Origin: Stutzerimonas stutzeri
Lineage (GTDB): Bacteria; Pseudomonadota; Gammaproteobacteria; Pseudomonadales; Pseudomonadaceae
Direction: 5' to 3'
Assembly (NCBI RefSeq): GCF_018138085.1
Contig: NZ_CP073105.1
Span: forward strand, 3,906,001-3,970,000
DNA length: 64,000 bases
Position numbers and translations under genes: made by a program. This document shows positions 45,990 to 55,723 of the stretch, one piece after another; position 1 is the first letter of the stretch, and each line of letters starts with the position of its first letter. The notes below the pieces were generated by a model, which saw only the letters and a program-made list of their open reading frames with translations, was not told the origin of the DNA and searched no databases.

Positions 45990-46718
45990 CTACTCCAGAT
46001 CCATGCTCCGCTGGCTGCCAGCGCGCTTTTCATCACGACGCGAGGCCAGCCGATCGGCAAGCCGTGTGGGTTCCGGCAACCGGTAGCGGGTGACATAGCG
46101 CATCACCAGTTGCGGCGCGGTTTCCAGGCTGACCCGATTGCCCGGTGAGATGATCAGGGGGCGCACCTTGTCCTTGCTACGCAGCACGGTGCCGATTACA
46201 TGGCCGGCCTTGTCGAACAGCTCGACCTGATCGCCACGCTGTTCGCCAAGGGCCTCGTGCTGGCCGGTCAGGATTTTCTTCGCCACACCGATGGTCGGCA
46301 GGCCGGTGATCACCCCCAGATGCGCGGCGATACCGAGGCCACGCGGATGCGCGATGCCGTGCCCGTCGGAAAAGATCAGATCAGGGACCTGCCCAAGCGA
46401 GTCGAGCGCCTGCAGTACCGCCGGCAATTCGCGAAAGGACAGCAGGCCGGGGATATAGGGCATGCAGGTCGGTACCCGCGCCACGGTCTGCGCCACTGGC
46501 TCGAGCGTATCGGCATCGAGCAGTACCACCGCCGCGCGGGTAATCTTGCCCGCCTCCTCAAACCCCACGTCGACGCCGGCTATCAGGCGCAACGGGCCGA
46601 AGTCGTCTTCCAGCACGACCTGGCCGGCCAGCTGTTTCTGCATCTCACGGGCATTGGCGGGGCTACCATCCCAGCCGCTGAAGGCTTCGGCTAAGGGTTG
46701 CGGTGTATTTGCGCGCAT
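45990..46718 (-). CDS. nfi: Endonuclease V (deoxyinosine 3' endonuclease)
   Basis: 242-aa repair nuclease that nicks DNA next to deoxyinosine. Motifs: metal Asp in GVDVGFEE (D50), strand-separating wedge PYIPGLLSFRE (with E97), DGHGIAHPR (D118) and GVAKKIL. Upstream ATG at 46718. The next gene, on the other strand, starts 172 bp away; no operon is evident. Length and motifs are normal. Confidence 0.93.
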   Translation of the reverse strand: MRANTPQPLAEAFSGWDGSPANAREMQKQLAGQVVLEDDFGPLRLIAGVDVGFEEAGKITRAAVVLLDADTLEPVAQTVARVPTCMPYIPGLLSFRELPAVLQALDSLGQVPDLIFSDGHGIAHPRGLGIAAHLGVITGLPTIGVAKKILTGQHEALGEQRGDQVELFDKAGHVIGTVLRSKDKVRPLIISPGNRVSLETAPQLVMRYVTRYRLPEPTRLADRLASRRDEKRAGSQRSMDLE

Positions 46719-46785
46719 AAAAACCTCTCTGTCCTCATCTGACGGACCCTGGCCTGCGCGGTTCCTCTCAAAGAGGATCGACGTT

Positions 46786-46799
46786 TGACTGGACAGTCA
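46786..46799. promoter_or_regulatory. Short palindrome in the nfi/AraC gap
   Basis: TGACTG-GA-CAGTCA is a 6+6-bp inverted repeat at about the middle of the divergent gap. It could be an operator for the AraC-type gene; function unproven. Confidence 0.4.
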
Positions 46800-46889
46800 G
46801 ACCAAAAAATAAGACGCTCCCGCCGACCCACGGCAGTTTTACCCTGCTTTGTCCTTATAAAAACAAACGGAACCGGCAGAAGACAACGC

Positions 46890-47882
46890 ATGCTCAGCGC
46901 CCAACCTTTGCGACGTATCAGCATTCTGGCAACCGATGGAGTTTTCGCATCCACTCTGCTGCATGCCAAGGATTTCTTTCACATGGCCAGCTTGCGGTAT
47001 GGCAAGCAGCAGGGACTCGACCTTACTCCGGCGTTCGAAACCGTGCTGGTGAGCCCTGACGGACGTCCCGTCAGCACCTTCAGCGGCCCTCGTATCGAAG
47101 TGGACGGAGCGCTGGGCGAAGCCGATGCGGTCATCCTGCCGGCCTTCTGGGCGGATTTCGACGTGCTTTGCCAGCAGTACCCTCAAGTCGCGCCCTGGCT
47201 ACAGGCGCGACACGCAGCGGGCAGCGCGATCTGCGGCGAAGCCTCGGGCGCGTTCTGGATGGCCGCCGCGGGATTGCTCGACGAGCGCGAAGCCACCACG
47301 CACTGGCGTTTCGCGCGGGAGTTCGCCGAGCGGTTCCCCAGGGTGTTGTTCGTCCAGGAAAAACACATGACCGACAGCGACAACCTGTATTGCGCAGGCG
47401 GCACGACCTCGGCCTGTGATCTGTACATGCATCTGGTCGAACGCTTCTGCGGCGCACACGTCGCGCAAGGCATGGCCCGAGACATTCTCTTCGAGGTGCA
47501 GCGCAACTACAGCCCTGGACGCATCGGTTTCGGCGGCCAGAAATTGCATCTGGACACTCGCGTCCTGCAGATTCAGGAATGGCTTGAAGAGCATTTCGCG
47601 GAGAAATTCCGCTTCGAGGACGTGGCGCGCGACCATGGCATGAGCATTCGCAACTTCATGCGGCGATTTCAGACGGCAACCGGCGACAAGCCGCTGCACT
47701 ATCTGCAACGACTGCGCATCGAGACGGCGAAGACGCTGCTCTCCACCACCCGCAAGAGCATCAAGACCATCAGCTACGAAGTCGGCTACGACGATGCGAG
47801 CTTCTTCGCACGCTTGTTCCGCCAGCATACCGAGCTATCGCCGAACCAATACCGGCAGCAATATCGCTTGAAGAGCGGTTGA
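46890..47882 (+). CDS. GlxA-family regulator: GATase1-like sensor plus AraC DNA-binding domain
   Basis: 330-aa regulator. The N-terminal DJ-1/GATase1-like domain (ISILATDGVFASTLLHAKDFF; VILPAFWADFD; SAICGEASGAFWMAAAG, about residues 8-190) lacks a confirmed enzymatic triad. The C-terminal AraC domain has FRFEDVARDHGMSIRNFMRRF and SYEVGYDDASFFARLFRQHTEL with LSPNQYRQQY. Relatives control arginine, glycine-betaine, carnitine or similar pathways, but no target is visible here, since the neighbours are unrelated. The ATG at 46890 has a modest ribosome binding site (GGCAGA). Confidence 0.85.
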   Translation: MLSAQPLRRISILATDGVFASTLLHAKDFFHMASLRYGKQQGLDLTPAFETVLVSPDGRPVSTFSGPRIEVDGALGEADAVILPAFWADFDVLCQQYPQVAPWLQARHAAGSAICGEASGAFWMAAAGLLDEREATTHWRFAREFAERFPRVLFVQEKHMTDSDNLYCAGGTTSACDLYMHLVERFCGAHVAQGMARDILFEVQRNYSPGRIGFGGQKLHLDTRVLQIQEWLEEHFAEKFRFEDVARDHGMSIRNFMRRFQTATGDKPLHYLQRLRIETAKTLLSTTRKSIKTISYEVGYDDASFFARLFRQHTELSPNQYRQQYRLKSG

Positions 47883-47883
47883 G

Positions 47884-47918
47884 GGCTGGAGGCTGGAGGC
47901 TGGAGGCTGGAGGCTGGA
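47884..47918. repeat. Five tandem copies of GGCTGGA
   Basis: 35-bp pure heptamer repeat beginning right after the stop of the GATase1-AraC gene, in the gap to the convergent zapE. A matching inverted segment (AGCCTCCAGC near 47999-48012) lies downstream, so the RNA could fold into a hairpin. Because 7 is not a multiple of 3 it would frameshift any reading frame; it is not in a gene. Confidence 0.9.
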
Positions 47919-48033
47919 TGAGTGTTGCGTAAGTCCTGGCGCTTTGCCCGGCGTCGAGAACGGGAGCGCCTTATTCGAGGCTGCCAGCTCGTTCAGCCTT
48001 TAGCCTCCAGCGCTCTCGCCGTCTTTTTTGCCG

Positions 48034-49128
48034 TCAGGGTTTGTGTGGGCGCGCCAGGTATTCATGCGACTGCATTTCCAGCAGGCGGCTCAGGGTGCGC
48101 TGGAATTCGAACTCCAGGCGGCCACCGGCGTAGAGGTCCTTCAGCTCGACCTCGGCGGAGAGGATCAGCTTGACGTTGCGGTCGTAGAACTCGTCAACCA
48201 TGTTGATGAAGCGCCGCGCCATATCGTCCTTGGATACGTCCATCCGCTCGATGTTGGCCACCAGCACCGCATCGAAGATCTTGCCCAGTTCGATGTAATC
48301 GTTCTGGCTACGCGGACCGTCGCAGAGCTCGCGGAATTCGAACCAGCCGACGCCGCCCGCGGCCTTGCGCGCGATGATTTCGCGGTTTTCGATTATCAGC
48401 GCTTCGTTCTCCTGGACCCGGCATTGCTCCGGCAGCAAGCTGCGGAAGCTCTTCTCCAGGCTCTGCTCCGCCTCGGCATCCAGCGGGAAATGATAAAGCT
48501 CGGCCTGTTCCAGGGCGCGCAGGCGGTAATCAATGCCGCTGTCGACGTTGACGATCTCGGTGTGCTTCTTCAGTAGCTCGATCGCCGGCAGGAAGCGGGC
48601 GCGCTGCAAGCCGTCCTTGTACAGGCCGTCCGGGACGATGTTGGACGTCGCCACAAGGCTCACGCCGTTCTTGAACAGCTCCTCGAGCAGCGTCGCCAGG
48701 ATCATCGCGTCGGTGATATCCGATACGAAGAACTCGTCGAAGCAGATCACTCGCGACTCGTCGGCAAAGCGCTTGCCGATGATGGTCAGCGGGTTCTTTT
48801 CGCCCTTGAGGGTGCGCATTTCCTCATGCACACGCTTCATGAAGCGGTGAAAGTGGGTGCGGGTTTTCTGCTCGAACGGCAGGGCATCGAAAAAGGTATC
48901 GACCAGATAAGTCTTGCCGCGGCCGACGCCGCCCCAAAAATAAATGCCCTTGACCGGTGCCGGCTGCTTCTTGCCGAACAGCTTGCCGAGCAGCCCGGAC
49001 TTATGCCGATCTTCGGCCACCAGATCGTCGTACAGGCGCTGCAGATGACGCACCGCATTTTCCTGGGCGGCATCGTGAAAGAAATCGGGACGTTTCAGGT
49101 CTTCCTGATAGCGCTCAAGAGGGGTCAT
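48034..49128 (-). CDS. zapE: Cell-division ATPase ZapE
   Basis: 364-aa AAA-type ATPase, with Walker A GGVGRGKTYLVD near residue 70, Walker B VICFDEFFVSDITDAM and sensor-like VATSNIVPDGLYKDGL. ZapE associates with the constricting Z-ring and is needed under stress; it also affects respiratory proteins in some bacteria. ATG at 49128 with GAGGGGTCATGG context gives normal length; the upstream frame to 49416 is unlikely. It lies about 150 bp after trpS and is convergent with the GATase1-AraC gene. Confidence 0.92.
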   Translation of the reverse strand: MTPLERYQEDLKRPDFFHDAAQENAVRHLQRLYDDLVAEDRHKSGLLGKLFGKKQPAPVKGIYFWGGVGRGKTYLVDTFFDALPFEQKTRTHFHRFMKRVHEEMRTLKGEKNPLTIIGKRFADESRVICFDEFFVSDITDAMILATLLEELFKNGVSLVATSNIVPDGLYKDGLQRARFLPAIELLKKHTEIVNVDSGIDYRLRALEQAELYHFPLDAEAEQSLEKSFRSLLPEQCRVQENEALIIENREIIARKAAGGVGWFEFRELCDGPRSQNDYIELGKIFDAVLVANIERMDVSKDDMARRFINMVDEFYDRNVKLILSAEVELKDLYAGGRLEFEFQRTLSRLLEMQSHEYLARPHKP

Positions 49129-49279
49129 GGCGGGGTCTGGGTAGTGAAACGGGGCCGACACTTTAGCCGCGCCCTCGGTGGATGGCAATTTACGCAGGTC
49201 GTTCAAGCGCTTGAGCCTCAAGTGATACAGGGAATCGACGGCGGTTCGCCGCCAATGGCGACGGCGAACGCCGCAGGGG

Positions 49280-50638
49280 CTACACGCAGAGTGTCGCCAG
49301 TGCCTGGCGCAGGCGCAGCATGGCAGCGTCCAGCGCCTCTTCATCGGCGTAACCAGGGCTGTCGGCAATGCATTGCCCGTCCAGCCACAAGGTAAATTGA
49401 TTACCTTCGTCGGCACGGAGTTCCAAGGCGTCCACGCCCTGGCCGATCAGGCGCTGAGTGATTCCGCCGATCGCCTTGGGATCGCCGAAGGGGCGTGACA
49501 GCAACAGCTCCTCGCCATCGGCCGCAAAAAAGCGGAAACGGAAGCTGCCGTCATCCTCGCGGAAGCTGGCGAAACGGGCCGCCTTGCCGCCTTTCTTCTT
49601 GGTCGGTGCGGCGCTGGTCACTTCGCTGCGGAAATTGCGCAGCCCGACCGCTTCGCGCAGCTCGCCCAGGAATGGCGTGGCCACCTTGCGCGCCTTGGCG
49701 GCACCCGCCTGCAGAATGTCCTCCAGCTCGCCGGGGCGCTGTATCAGCGCGTGATAACGCTCGCGCGCTTCGCCCAGTTCATCGTCGAGCAACTGGAACA
49801 GGCGCTGCTTGGCTTCGCCCCAAGCCAGCCCGTCGATCAACTCGGCACGGAACGCCGCCAGCTGCGTCGGCGTGGCGAACGCCTGGTAAATGGTGAACAG
49901 ATGAGAATCGTCCGGGTCCTTGGGTTCGCCCGGCAGTTTCGAGTCGGTGACGATACGGGCGATGGTGCTTTTCAGCGCCTTGGGGCTGGCGAACAGCGGG
50001 ATGGTGTTGTCGTAGCTCTTGGACATCTTGCGCCCGTCGAGTCCCGGCAGTGTCGCCACGCCCTCTTCGATCACGGCAGCGGGAAGGGTGAACAACTCCC
50101 TGCCTTTGCCGAACAGGTGGTTGAAGCGCTGGCCGATGTCGCGGGCCATTTCCACGTGCTGAATCTGGTCGCGGCCAACCGGGACCTTGTGGGCGTTGAA
50201 CATGAGAATGTCGGCCGCCATCAGCACCGGGTAGCTGAACAGCCCCATGGTGATGCCGGCGTCCGGATCCTCGCCTAGCTCGACGTTCTTATCCACCGAA
50301 GCCTTGTAGGCATGGGCGCGGTTGAGCAGGCCCTTGCCGGCGACACAGGTCAACAACCAGGTCAGCTCGGGGATTTCCGGGATATCGGATTGGCGATAGA
50401 AGGTCACGCGCTCGGCATCCAGGCCGCAGGCCAGCCAGGTGGCGGCGATCTCCAGCCTCGATTGCTGGATGCGCACAGGGTCGTCGCATTTGATCAGCGC
50501 ATGGTAGTCGGCGAGGAAGTAGAAGGAGTCGGCATCGGCCGCCCGGCTGGCCACGATTGCCGGCCGGATCGCCCCGGCATAGTTGCCCAGATGAGGCGTG
50601 CCGGTAGTGGTGATACCGGTAAGGATTCGGGTTTTCAT
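49280..50638 (-). CDS. trpS: Tryptophanyl-tRNA synthetase with C-terminal extension
   Basis: 452-aa class I synthetase. The ATP site signatures are [10 protein letters not shown] and KMSKSYD. The enzyme body ends near residue 335, and about 110 extra residues follow ([22 protein letters not shown], then a beta-rich tail with [20 protein letters not shown]), as in the Pseudomonas TrpS type. It is essential for charging tRNA-Trp. The ATG at 50638 ([13 protein letters not shown]) is favoured over a start at 50656. It is followed by zapE and preceded by the alpha/beta hydrolase on the same strand, possibly one transcript. Confidence 0.94.
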   Translation of the reverse strand: MKTRILTGITTTGTPHLGNYAGAIRPAIVASRAADADSFYFLADYHALIKCDDPVRIQQSRLEIAATWLACGLDAERVTFYRQSDIPEIPELTWLLTCVAGKGLLNRAHAYKASVDKNVELGEDPDAGITMGLFSYPVLMAADILMFNAHKVPVGRDQIQHVEMARDIGQRFNHLFGKGRELFTLPAAVIEEGVATLPGLDGRKMSKSYDNTIPLFASPKALKSTIARIVTDSKLPGEPKDPDDSHLFTIYQAFATPTQLAAFRAELIDGLAWGEAKQRLFQLLDDELGEARERYHALIQRPGELEDILQAGAAKARKVATPFLGELREAVGLRNFRSEVTSAAPTKKKGGKAARFASFREDDGSFRFRFFAADGEELLLSRPFGDPKAIGGITQRLIGQGVDALELRADEGNQFTLWLDGQCIADSPGYADEEALDAAMLRLRQALATLCV

Positions 50639-50725
50639 ACGATCATCTCGATTCAATCAGCGCTAGCGAGCCGCGAAGGGTCACACGATGGCTCGCCGGC
50701 AACCGTCCGGGCAATTGCCGACCTG

Positions 50726-51355
50726 CTAGGCCAGCCGTGGCGCCACCAGTTCTTTGAGGTCCACCAGCTTGCCGTGGAAAAAGTGGCCGCATTCTGCCAC
50801 TTTCAGCAGTTCATGGGGACGGCCAAGCGCATCGGAGAATGCGTGCACCGAGGCGGGGTCGATCACCTCGTCGTCGTCCGGCTGGATGATGGTCAACGCG
50901 CACTGCTCGGCCAATGGCAAGCCGTCCAACCGCGAGACTGCCGGCGCGATCATGAAGAGGCGTTTCAGTGACTCGCCACGCGCCTCGAGCCGGCCGGCCA
51001 GCGCCGCCGCAACGAAACCACCGAAGGAAAAGCCCAGCAGCGTCAGCGGCAGCCCCGGGTGCCGGTCGCGCAGCCAGCGCAACGCCGCTTCGGCGTCGTC
51101 GACCTCTCCGGTATTCATATCATGATCTCCGGCGCTTGCCCCGACGCCGCGGAAATTGAAGCGCAGCGTGGCATACCCGGCGTCACGCGCCGTGCGCTGC
51201 AGTGTAGAGACCACCTTGTTGAGCATGGTCCCGCCCTTGACCGGGTTGGGATGGCAGATCAGCGCCAGGCCGCGCGCATCGGGCTGATCGAAATGCAGGC
51301 CTTCCAGCACGCCGGCGGGACCCTCGATGGAAATGGTGTTTTCACGTTTCAACAA
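50726..51355 (-). CDS. Alpha/beta hydrolase (PA4440-like)
   Basis: 209-aa hydrolase. The nucleophile is in LGFSFGGFVAAAL, an oxyanion segment CHPNPVKGGTMLNKVV near the N-terminus, the acid in QPDDDEVID and the His in CGHFFHGKL. It resembles the dienelactone-hydrolase-like YpfH/short alpha-beta class. It starts with TTG: two in-frame TTGs (51355 and 51352) lie 5-8 nt after GGAG, and no ATG occurs near. Substrate unknown. It precedes trpS on the same strand and is divergent from yhcB. Confidence 0.85.
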   Translation of the reverse strand: MLKRENTISIEGPAGVLEGLHFDQPDARGLALICHPNPVKGGTMLNKVVSTLQRTARDAGYATLRFNFRGVGASAGDHDMNTGEVDDAEAALRWLRDRHPGLPLTLLGFSFGGFVAAALAGRLEARGESLKRLFMIAPAVSRLDGLPLAEQCALTIIQPDDDEVIDPASVHAFSDALGRPHELLKVAECGHFFHGKLVDLKELVAPRLA

Positions 51356-51604
51356 AGTAACTCCGTGACCTTGGGGCTCGTCGACTCGTCTTGCTTACAC
51401 GTCGCCTGAGGCCGCTTCGCAGTGCGTCGCGGTATACAGGGCAGGTACGAGACGTTAACGTATCAGGCCGTGGGAAAACCACTGCCCAGGGCGGTGCAGT
51501 ACCCGGACATCAGCCGCGTTCTGGCCTGAAGCCACTGCGCCTGATCTCCACCACATGTTTTTTCACGGCCTGCATTGCAAGCCGTTCATATAGAGGAAGT
51601 ACTC

Positions 51605-52036
51605 GTGGAACAGACCCTCGCGACCTGGTTGCTCCCCATCGTCGGTGTGATTGCCGGCATCGCTATCGGCTATCTGATTGCGCGAAACAGCGCACCGAAC
51701 AGCACACAGCGTCAGGTGGATGAGCTGCAGGAGCGCTTCGATACCTACCAGAGCGAAGTGGTCACCCACTTCAATACGACCGCCAGCCTGTTGCGCAAGC
51801 TGACCAATAGCTATCAGGACATGCAGGATCATCTGTCCGAGGGCGCCGACAAACTCGCTCTCGATGAACAGACCCGTCAGCGTCTGCTCGCCGCGCTGCA
51901 CAGCGAAGAAAGCCACGGCCATCGGGAACGCCTCAACTCGCCGACCTTCACCGAGCCGCCGAAGGACTACGCACCGAAAGATGCCGACGTACCGGGCACG
52001 CTGCATGAGAATTTCGGCCTGAAGAGCAAGCACTGA
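51605..52036 (+). CDS. YhcB/DUF1043 (ZapG-like) membrane-anchored coiled-coil protein
   Basis: 143 aa with one N-terminal membrane helix (WLLPIVGVIAGIAIGYLIARN) followed by a coiled coil (QRQVDELQERFDTYQSEVVTHFN) and a polar tail. YhcB proteins interact with cell division and envelope synthesis factors; E. coli yhcB mutants have division and envelope defects. GTG start at 51605 is supported by AGAGGAAG 7 nt upstream. It is divergent from the alpha/beta hydrolase and convergent with nadC. Family function is only partly defined. Confidence 0.88.
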   Translation: MEQTLATWLLPIVGVIAGIAIGYLIARNSAPNSTQRQVDELQERFDTYQSEVVTHFNTTASLLRKLTNSYQDMQDHLSEGADKLALDEQTRQRLLAALHSEESHGHRERLNSPTFTEPPKDYAPKDADVPGTLHENFGLKSKH

Positions 52037-52072
52037 GCGAATCGGCGGCGCCTCCGCGCCGCCTTCCACGCA

Positions 52073-52921
52073 TCACTGCCGTAGACGCATCGACAGATCG
52101 ATCGCCCGAACATGCTTGGTCAGGGCGCCGATCGAAATGTAATCCACCCCGGTTTCGGCGATCGCACGCAGCGACTCGTCGTCGATCCCGCCCGACGCCT
52201 CCAGCTTCGCCCTTCCGGCCGCCATACCCACCGCGACTCGCATGTCGGCGAGACTCAGCTCGTCGAGCATGACCACATCGGCACCGGCCCGCAGGGCCTG
52301 CTCCAGCTCGTCAAGATTCTCCGCCTCGACTTCCACAGGCTTGCCAGGTGCAATCCGGTGAGCAGCCGCAACGGCCTCGCCGATTCCGCCGCTGGCGGCA
52401 ATGTGATTTTCCTTGATCAGGAAGGCATCGTAGAGACCGATTCGATGGTTATGGCAGCCGCCGCAGGTGACGGCGTATTTCTGCGCCAGACGCAAACCGG
52501 GCAAGGTCTTGCGGGTGTCGAGCAGGCGCACGCCCGTACCTTCGACGAGATCGGCATAATGCCGGCAGCGCGTGGCGACGCCCGATAACGTCTGCAGGAA
52601 ATTCAGCGCGGCGCGTTCTCCGCTGAGCAGTGCCCGCGCAGGCCCCTCGATATGAAACAGGACGCGATCGGCCATAACCCGCTCGCCATCGACGACCTGC
52701 CAATGCACGGCCACTCGCGGATCCAACTGCCGGAACACGGCATCCACCCACGCCGTGCCACTGATCACCGCCTGCTCGCGAGTGATGACCGCAGCATGCC
52801 CAAGCCGCTCGGCGGGGATCAGTTGCGCAGTGATGTCACCGGTTCCAACATCCTCGCTCAGCGCTTTACGTACATTGCTCTCAATTTCAGCGGACAGGTC
52901 CGCTAGAGTGATATTGGTCAC
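52073..52921 (-). CDS. nadC: Nicotinate-nucleotide diphosphorylase (quinolinate phosphoribosyltransferase)
   Basis: 282-aa enzyme making nicotinate mononucleotide from quinolinate and PRPP in de novo NAD synthesis. Features are [14 protein letters not shown] near the N-terminus, [20 protein letters not shown] with PRPP/quinolinate basics, [21 protein letters not shown] and [32 protein letters not shown] at 52921, preceded by GGGAG at the right spacing, fits better than the long frame to 53149. Divergent from DUF1631. Confidence 0.94.
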   Translation of the reverse strand: MTNITLADLSAEIESNVRKALSEDVGTGDITAQLIPAERLGHAAVITREQAVISGTAWVDAVFRQLDPRVAVHWQVVDGERVMADRVLFHIEGPARALLSGERAALNFLQTLSGVATRCRHYADLVEGTGVRLLDTRKTLPGLRLAQKYAVTCGGCHNHRIGLYDAFLIKENHIAASGGIGEAVAAAHRIAPGKPVEVEAENLDELEQALRAGADVVMLDELSLADMRVAVGMAAGRAKLEASGGIDDESLRAIAETGVDYISIGALTKHVRAIDLSMRLRQ

Positions 52922-53122
52922 GACGAGCTCCCTATGAAATCGGTAAGAGTATAAGGCGTAGGCTCGCCAGCGAGCAGCATGCCAGACCGTTGCCGACAAC
53001 CGCTCTGACCGCCGTATTCGAGGCGCAGGAAGAAGCTGACCGTCTGTAGGAAATACCGCTGAGTATCTGTGAGCCGTGTCATATCCAAAACAAAACCGCG
53101 CTAGGCTAACGAATAAGATGCA

Positions 53123-53128
53123 TATAAT
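53123..53128 (+). promoter_or_regulatory. Possible -10 box upstream of the DUF1631 gene
   Basis: Perfect TATAAT in an AT-rich segment about 136 bp before the DUF1631 start. No good -35 hexamer is seen 16-18 bp upstream, so the promoter may need an activator. Confidence 0.45.
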
Positions 53129-53180
53129 GCCGCTAGAAATTGACGCCACTGGAATGGCGGCTTCTCGCCATTAAATTCAC

Positions 53181-53212
53181 ATGCCGTTGCTCCCGTCTGT
53201 AATCAACGGCAT
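53181..53212 (+). promoter_or_regulatory. Leader hairpin before the DUF1631 gene
   Basis: ATGCCGTTG pairs with CAACGGCAT as a 9-bp stem with a 14-nt loop, between the TATAAT at 53123 and the coding start at 53264. No T-run follows, so it is not a terminator and could be a regulatory leader structure. Confidence 0.5.
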
Positions 53213-53263
53213 GCTACCTGTTCATTGAGCGCGCTTGATCAGCTAGGCGACCGGAGAGTCTCG

Positions 53264-55567
53264 ATGCGAACCGATGGGAAAGTGGTGCACCTGAAGGCCG
53301 CCCCTGAGCAAAAGCCGACCTCGACGGCAGGCAGATTGCCGGTCGCGCTTATCAGCGTGCGCGATAAAGCCGCGCAGCAGTTGCGGTTGGCGTTGCAAAC
53401 GCTCTTCGACAATGCCGACGACTCGCTCTTCGAGATTGCCGATCGCGCCACCAGCAATGCCGAACAGAACGCTTTTTTCGAAGCCATGCGCGACCTGCGC
53501 ATGAAGCGGCGCGGTATCGAACGCAGCTTCCTTCAGCAGGTTTTCGAATCCTTCGCCAAGCTCAACCAGTACGAAATCGGCAAGCCCGCCCAACAGGAGG
53601 CGTCGTTCGACAGCCTGGCCCTGGTACAGAACGACGAGCTGGAAGAGTCAGTCGCGATCGACACCATGGTCGCCAAGGTGATGAGCCGCGCCAGCCAGCC
53701 GCTTAGCCATCTGACCACTCGCATGAACGTGCTGGTCAGCCGAAAGCTCGATGACAAGAACAACCCGCTGGGTCCACAGCAGCTGTGTGAGTATTTTCTC
53801 GACGCCTGCCATAGCCTTGGCGTCGAGATCAAGGTCAAGCTGATCATCCTGAAGCTGTTCGAGCGCTACGTACTCGCCGACCTCGAACAGCTCTACGCCG
53901 AATCGAACCAGATCCTGGTCGCGGCTGGCATTCTGCCGGAACTGCAATCCATGCCACCGCGCCGCTCGACGAGCCGTCCAGGCGCGCCGGGCAGAGCCGC
54001 GCCGCGGTCCGCAGCGGGCGCTGGCGAAGCATCGCCGACCTATGCGAACGACGATGTCCAGGAAGCGTTCGGCAGCCTGCAAGCACTGCTCTCGGAGTTG
54101 CGCGGCAGTGCACTGCCGGCCCGAAACCTGCCGAGCGACGCCGTCCCGATATCCAGCAATGACCTGATGCGACTGCTCTCGCACCTGCAGTCGCGCGCCC
54201 CTCAACAGATCGACGAATATGACCTGCAAGCTCAGCTCGAGCAACTGCTGCACCGGGTCAGCGCCAAGAGCGGCAAGTCACGGGTGGTCGGCGAGGTCGA
54301 CGAAGACGTCATCAACCTGGTGTCGATGCTGTTCGAATTCATTCTCGACGATCGCACCCTGCCGGACTCGCTCAAAGCACTGATCGGTCGCCTGCAGATC
54401 CCGGTCCTGAAAGTCGCGGTGCTGGACAAGACCTTCTTCAGCCGGGGCAGCCACCCGGCCCGACGCCTGCTCAACGAGATCGCCTCGGCCGCGATGGGCT
54501 GGGTCGACCAGGACGAGACTCAACGAGACAGCCTGTACCAGAAGATCGAGCAAGTCGTGTCCCGCCTGCTCAACGACTTCGTCGACGATCCGACGATCTT
54601 CTCCGAACTGCTTGCCGACTTCCTGGCCTTCACTGGCGACGAACGTCGTCGCAGCGAACTCCTCGAACAACGCACGCGGGACGCCGAGGAAGGCCGTGCC
54701 AAGGCGGAAATGGCGCGCAAGGAAGTCGAACATGCGCTCAATCAGCGCCTGCTGGGTAAGACCCTGCCGGAGGTGGTGGTCCGCCTGCTGCAAGAAGCCT
54801 GGAGCAAAGTCCTTCTGCTGACATGCCTCAAGCACGGCACCCAGTCGGAACAGTGGCAGGCCGCGCTGACCACCATGGACGATCTGATCTGGAGCGTGAC
54901 ACCGCACGAGGCGCCCGAAGCCCGGGCGCGGCTGCTGGAACTGGTTCCCAGCCTGCTGAAAAATCTGCGCGAGGGCTTGGCCAGCGCAGCGTTCGACCCC
55001 TTCTCCACCAGCGATTTCTTCACCCGGCTCGAAGCGTTGCACGTCCAAACGCTGCAGCAACTCAACCCGACCATCGAACCGGCGCCCGCAGCACTAGCCA
55101 GGGATACCGGCTCGCACGACAGGCTTTTCACCGAACAGAAACTGGAGCTGCCGCCGCGCGAAGAACCCGCCGAGGAGGCCGTCACCCTCGCCCCGATGGT
55201 CGAAGTCAACGAGGAGATCATCCTGTTGGCTCCTGGCGAAAGCCGCGAGCAGGAACCGGAGATCAATCTGGCCGACAACGACGAGGCGCTCACCCAGGTC
55301 GATAATCTGCGCGTCGGCAGTTGGGTGGAATTCCAGGAAGACGAGGATCACAAGCTTCGCTGCAAGCTTGCCGCAATCATCAAACCCACGGGGAAATATA
55401 TCTTCGTCAACCGCACCGGGATGAAGGTGCTGGAAAAGACCCGAACGGGACTAGCCATCGAATTTCGTCGCGGTGCGATTCGCCTGCTCAATGATGCGTT
55501 GCTTTTCGACCGCGCGCTGGAATCGGTGATCGGCAACCTGCGCAGCCTGAAGCATAACGGGCGCTAG
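53264..55567 (+). CDS. DUF1631 protein (PA4523-like)
   Basis: 767-aa largely helical cytoplasmic protein of the DUF1631 family, with an N-terminal part (DADDSLFEIADRATSNAEQNAFFEAMRDLR-type, here from DNADDSLFEIADR on), a Pro/Ala-rich linker near residues 235-270 and a helical core ending near 620. The C-terminus (about 670-767) is beta-rich with VGSWVEFQEDEDHKLRCKLA and IFVNRTGMKVLEK and resembles a PilZ-like barrel, without the RxxxR motif. Such genes are often misnamed thymidine phosphorylase. ATG at 53264 has GGAGAG 5 nt upstream. Divergent from nadC, as recalled in P. aeruginosa. Function unknown. Confidence 0.82.
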   Translation: MRTDGKVVHLKAAPEQKPTSTAGRLPVALISVRDKAAQQLRLALQTLFDNADDSLFEIADRATSNAEQNAFFEAMRDLRMKRRGIERSFLQQVFESFAKLNQYEIGKPAQQEASFDSLALVQNDELEESVAIDTMVAKVMSRASQPLSHLTTRMNVLVSRKLDDKNNPLGPQQLCEYFLDACHSLGVEIKVKLIILKLFERYVLADLEQLYAESNQILVAAGILPELQSMPPRRSTSRPGAPGRAAPRSAAGAGEASPTYANDDVQEAFGSLQALLSELRGSALPARNLPSDAVPISSNDLMRLLSHLQSRAPQQIDEYDLQAQLEQLLHRVSAKSGKSRVVGEVDEDVINLVSMLFEFILDDRTLPDSLKALIGRLQIPVLKVAVLDKTFFSRGSHPARRLLNEIASAAMGWVDQDETQRDSLYQKIEQVVSRLLNDFVDDPTIFSELLADFLAFTGDERRRSELLEQRTRDAEEGRAKAEMARKEVEHALNQRLLGKTLPEVVVRLLQEAWSKVLLLTCLKHGTQSEQWQAALTTMDDLIWSVTPHEAPEARARLLELVPSLLKNLREGLASAAFDPFSTSDFFTRLEALHVQTLQQLNPTIEPAPAALARDTGSHDRLFTEQKLELPPREEPAEEAVTLAPMVEVNEEIILLAPGESREQEPEINLADNDEALTQVDNLRVGSWVEFQEDEDHKLRCKLAAIIKPTGKYIFVNRTGMKVLEKTRTGLAIEFRRGAIRLLNDALLFDRALESVIGNLRSLKHNGR

Positions 55568-55723
55568 GCCGGCGATCGCCGCGCCCTCGGACCTGGCTCC
55601 GTCTGATTGACGGGGTCCGCATCCCGCAACGCTTTTGCACGCGAGCCAGCGCGCTCCACCGCCGCTGCGCTTGGCTTTTGTCGTCGCACCGCTAGAATGC
55701 CCGCATTCCCTTTCGAGGTGCCT

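Larger units (their letters stand above)
52922..53263. other. Divergent nadC / DUF1631 regulatory region with structured leader
   Basis: 342 bp. A perfect TATAAT lies at 53123-53128 on the plus strand, without an obvious -35. Downstream are nested inverted repeats: GGCG-N6-CGCC at about 53157-53170 and a 9-bp stem at 53181-53212. The first 170 bp show no recognisable feature. Confidence 0.6.

Noticed and set aside
47884..47918. Possible CRISPR-like array
   Set aside because: It is a head-to-tail heptamer without spacers, so it cannot be CRISPR.
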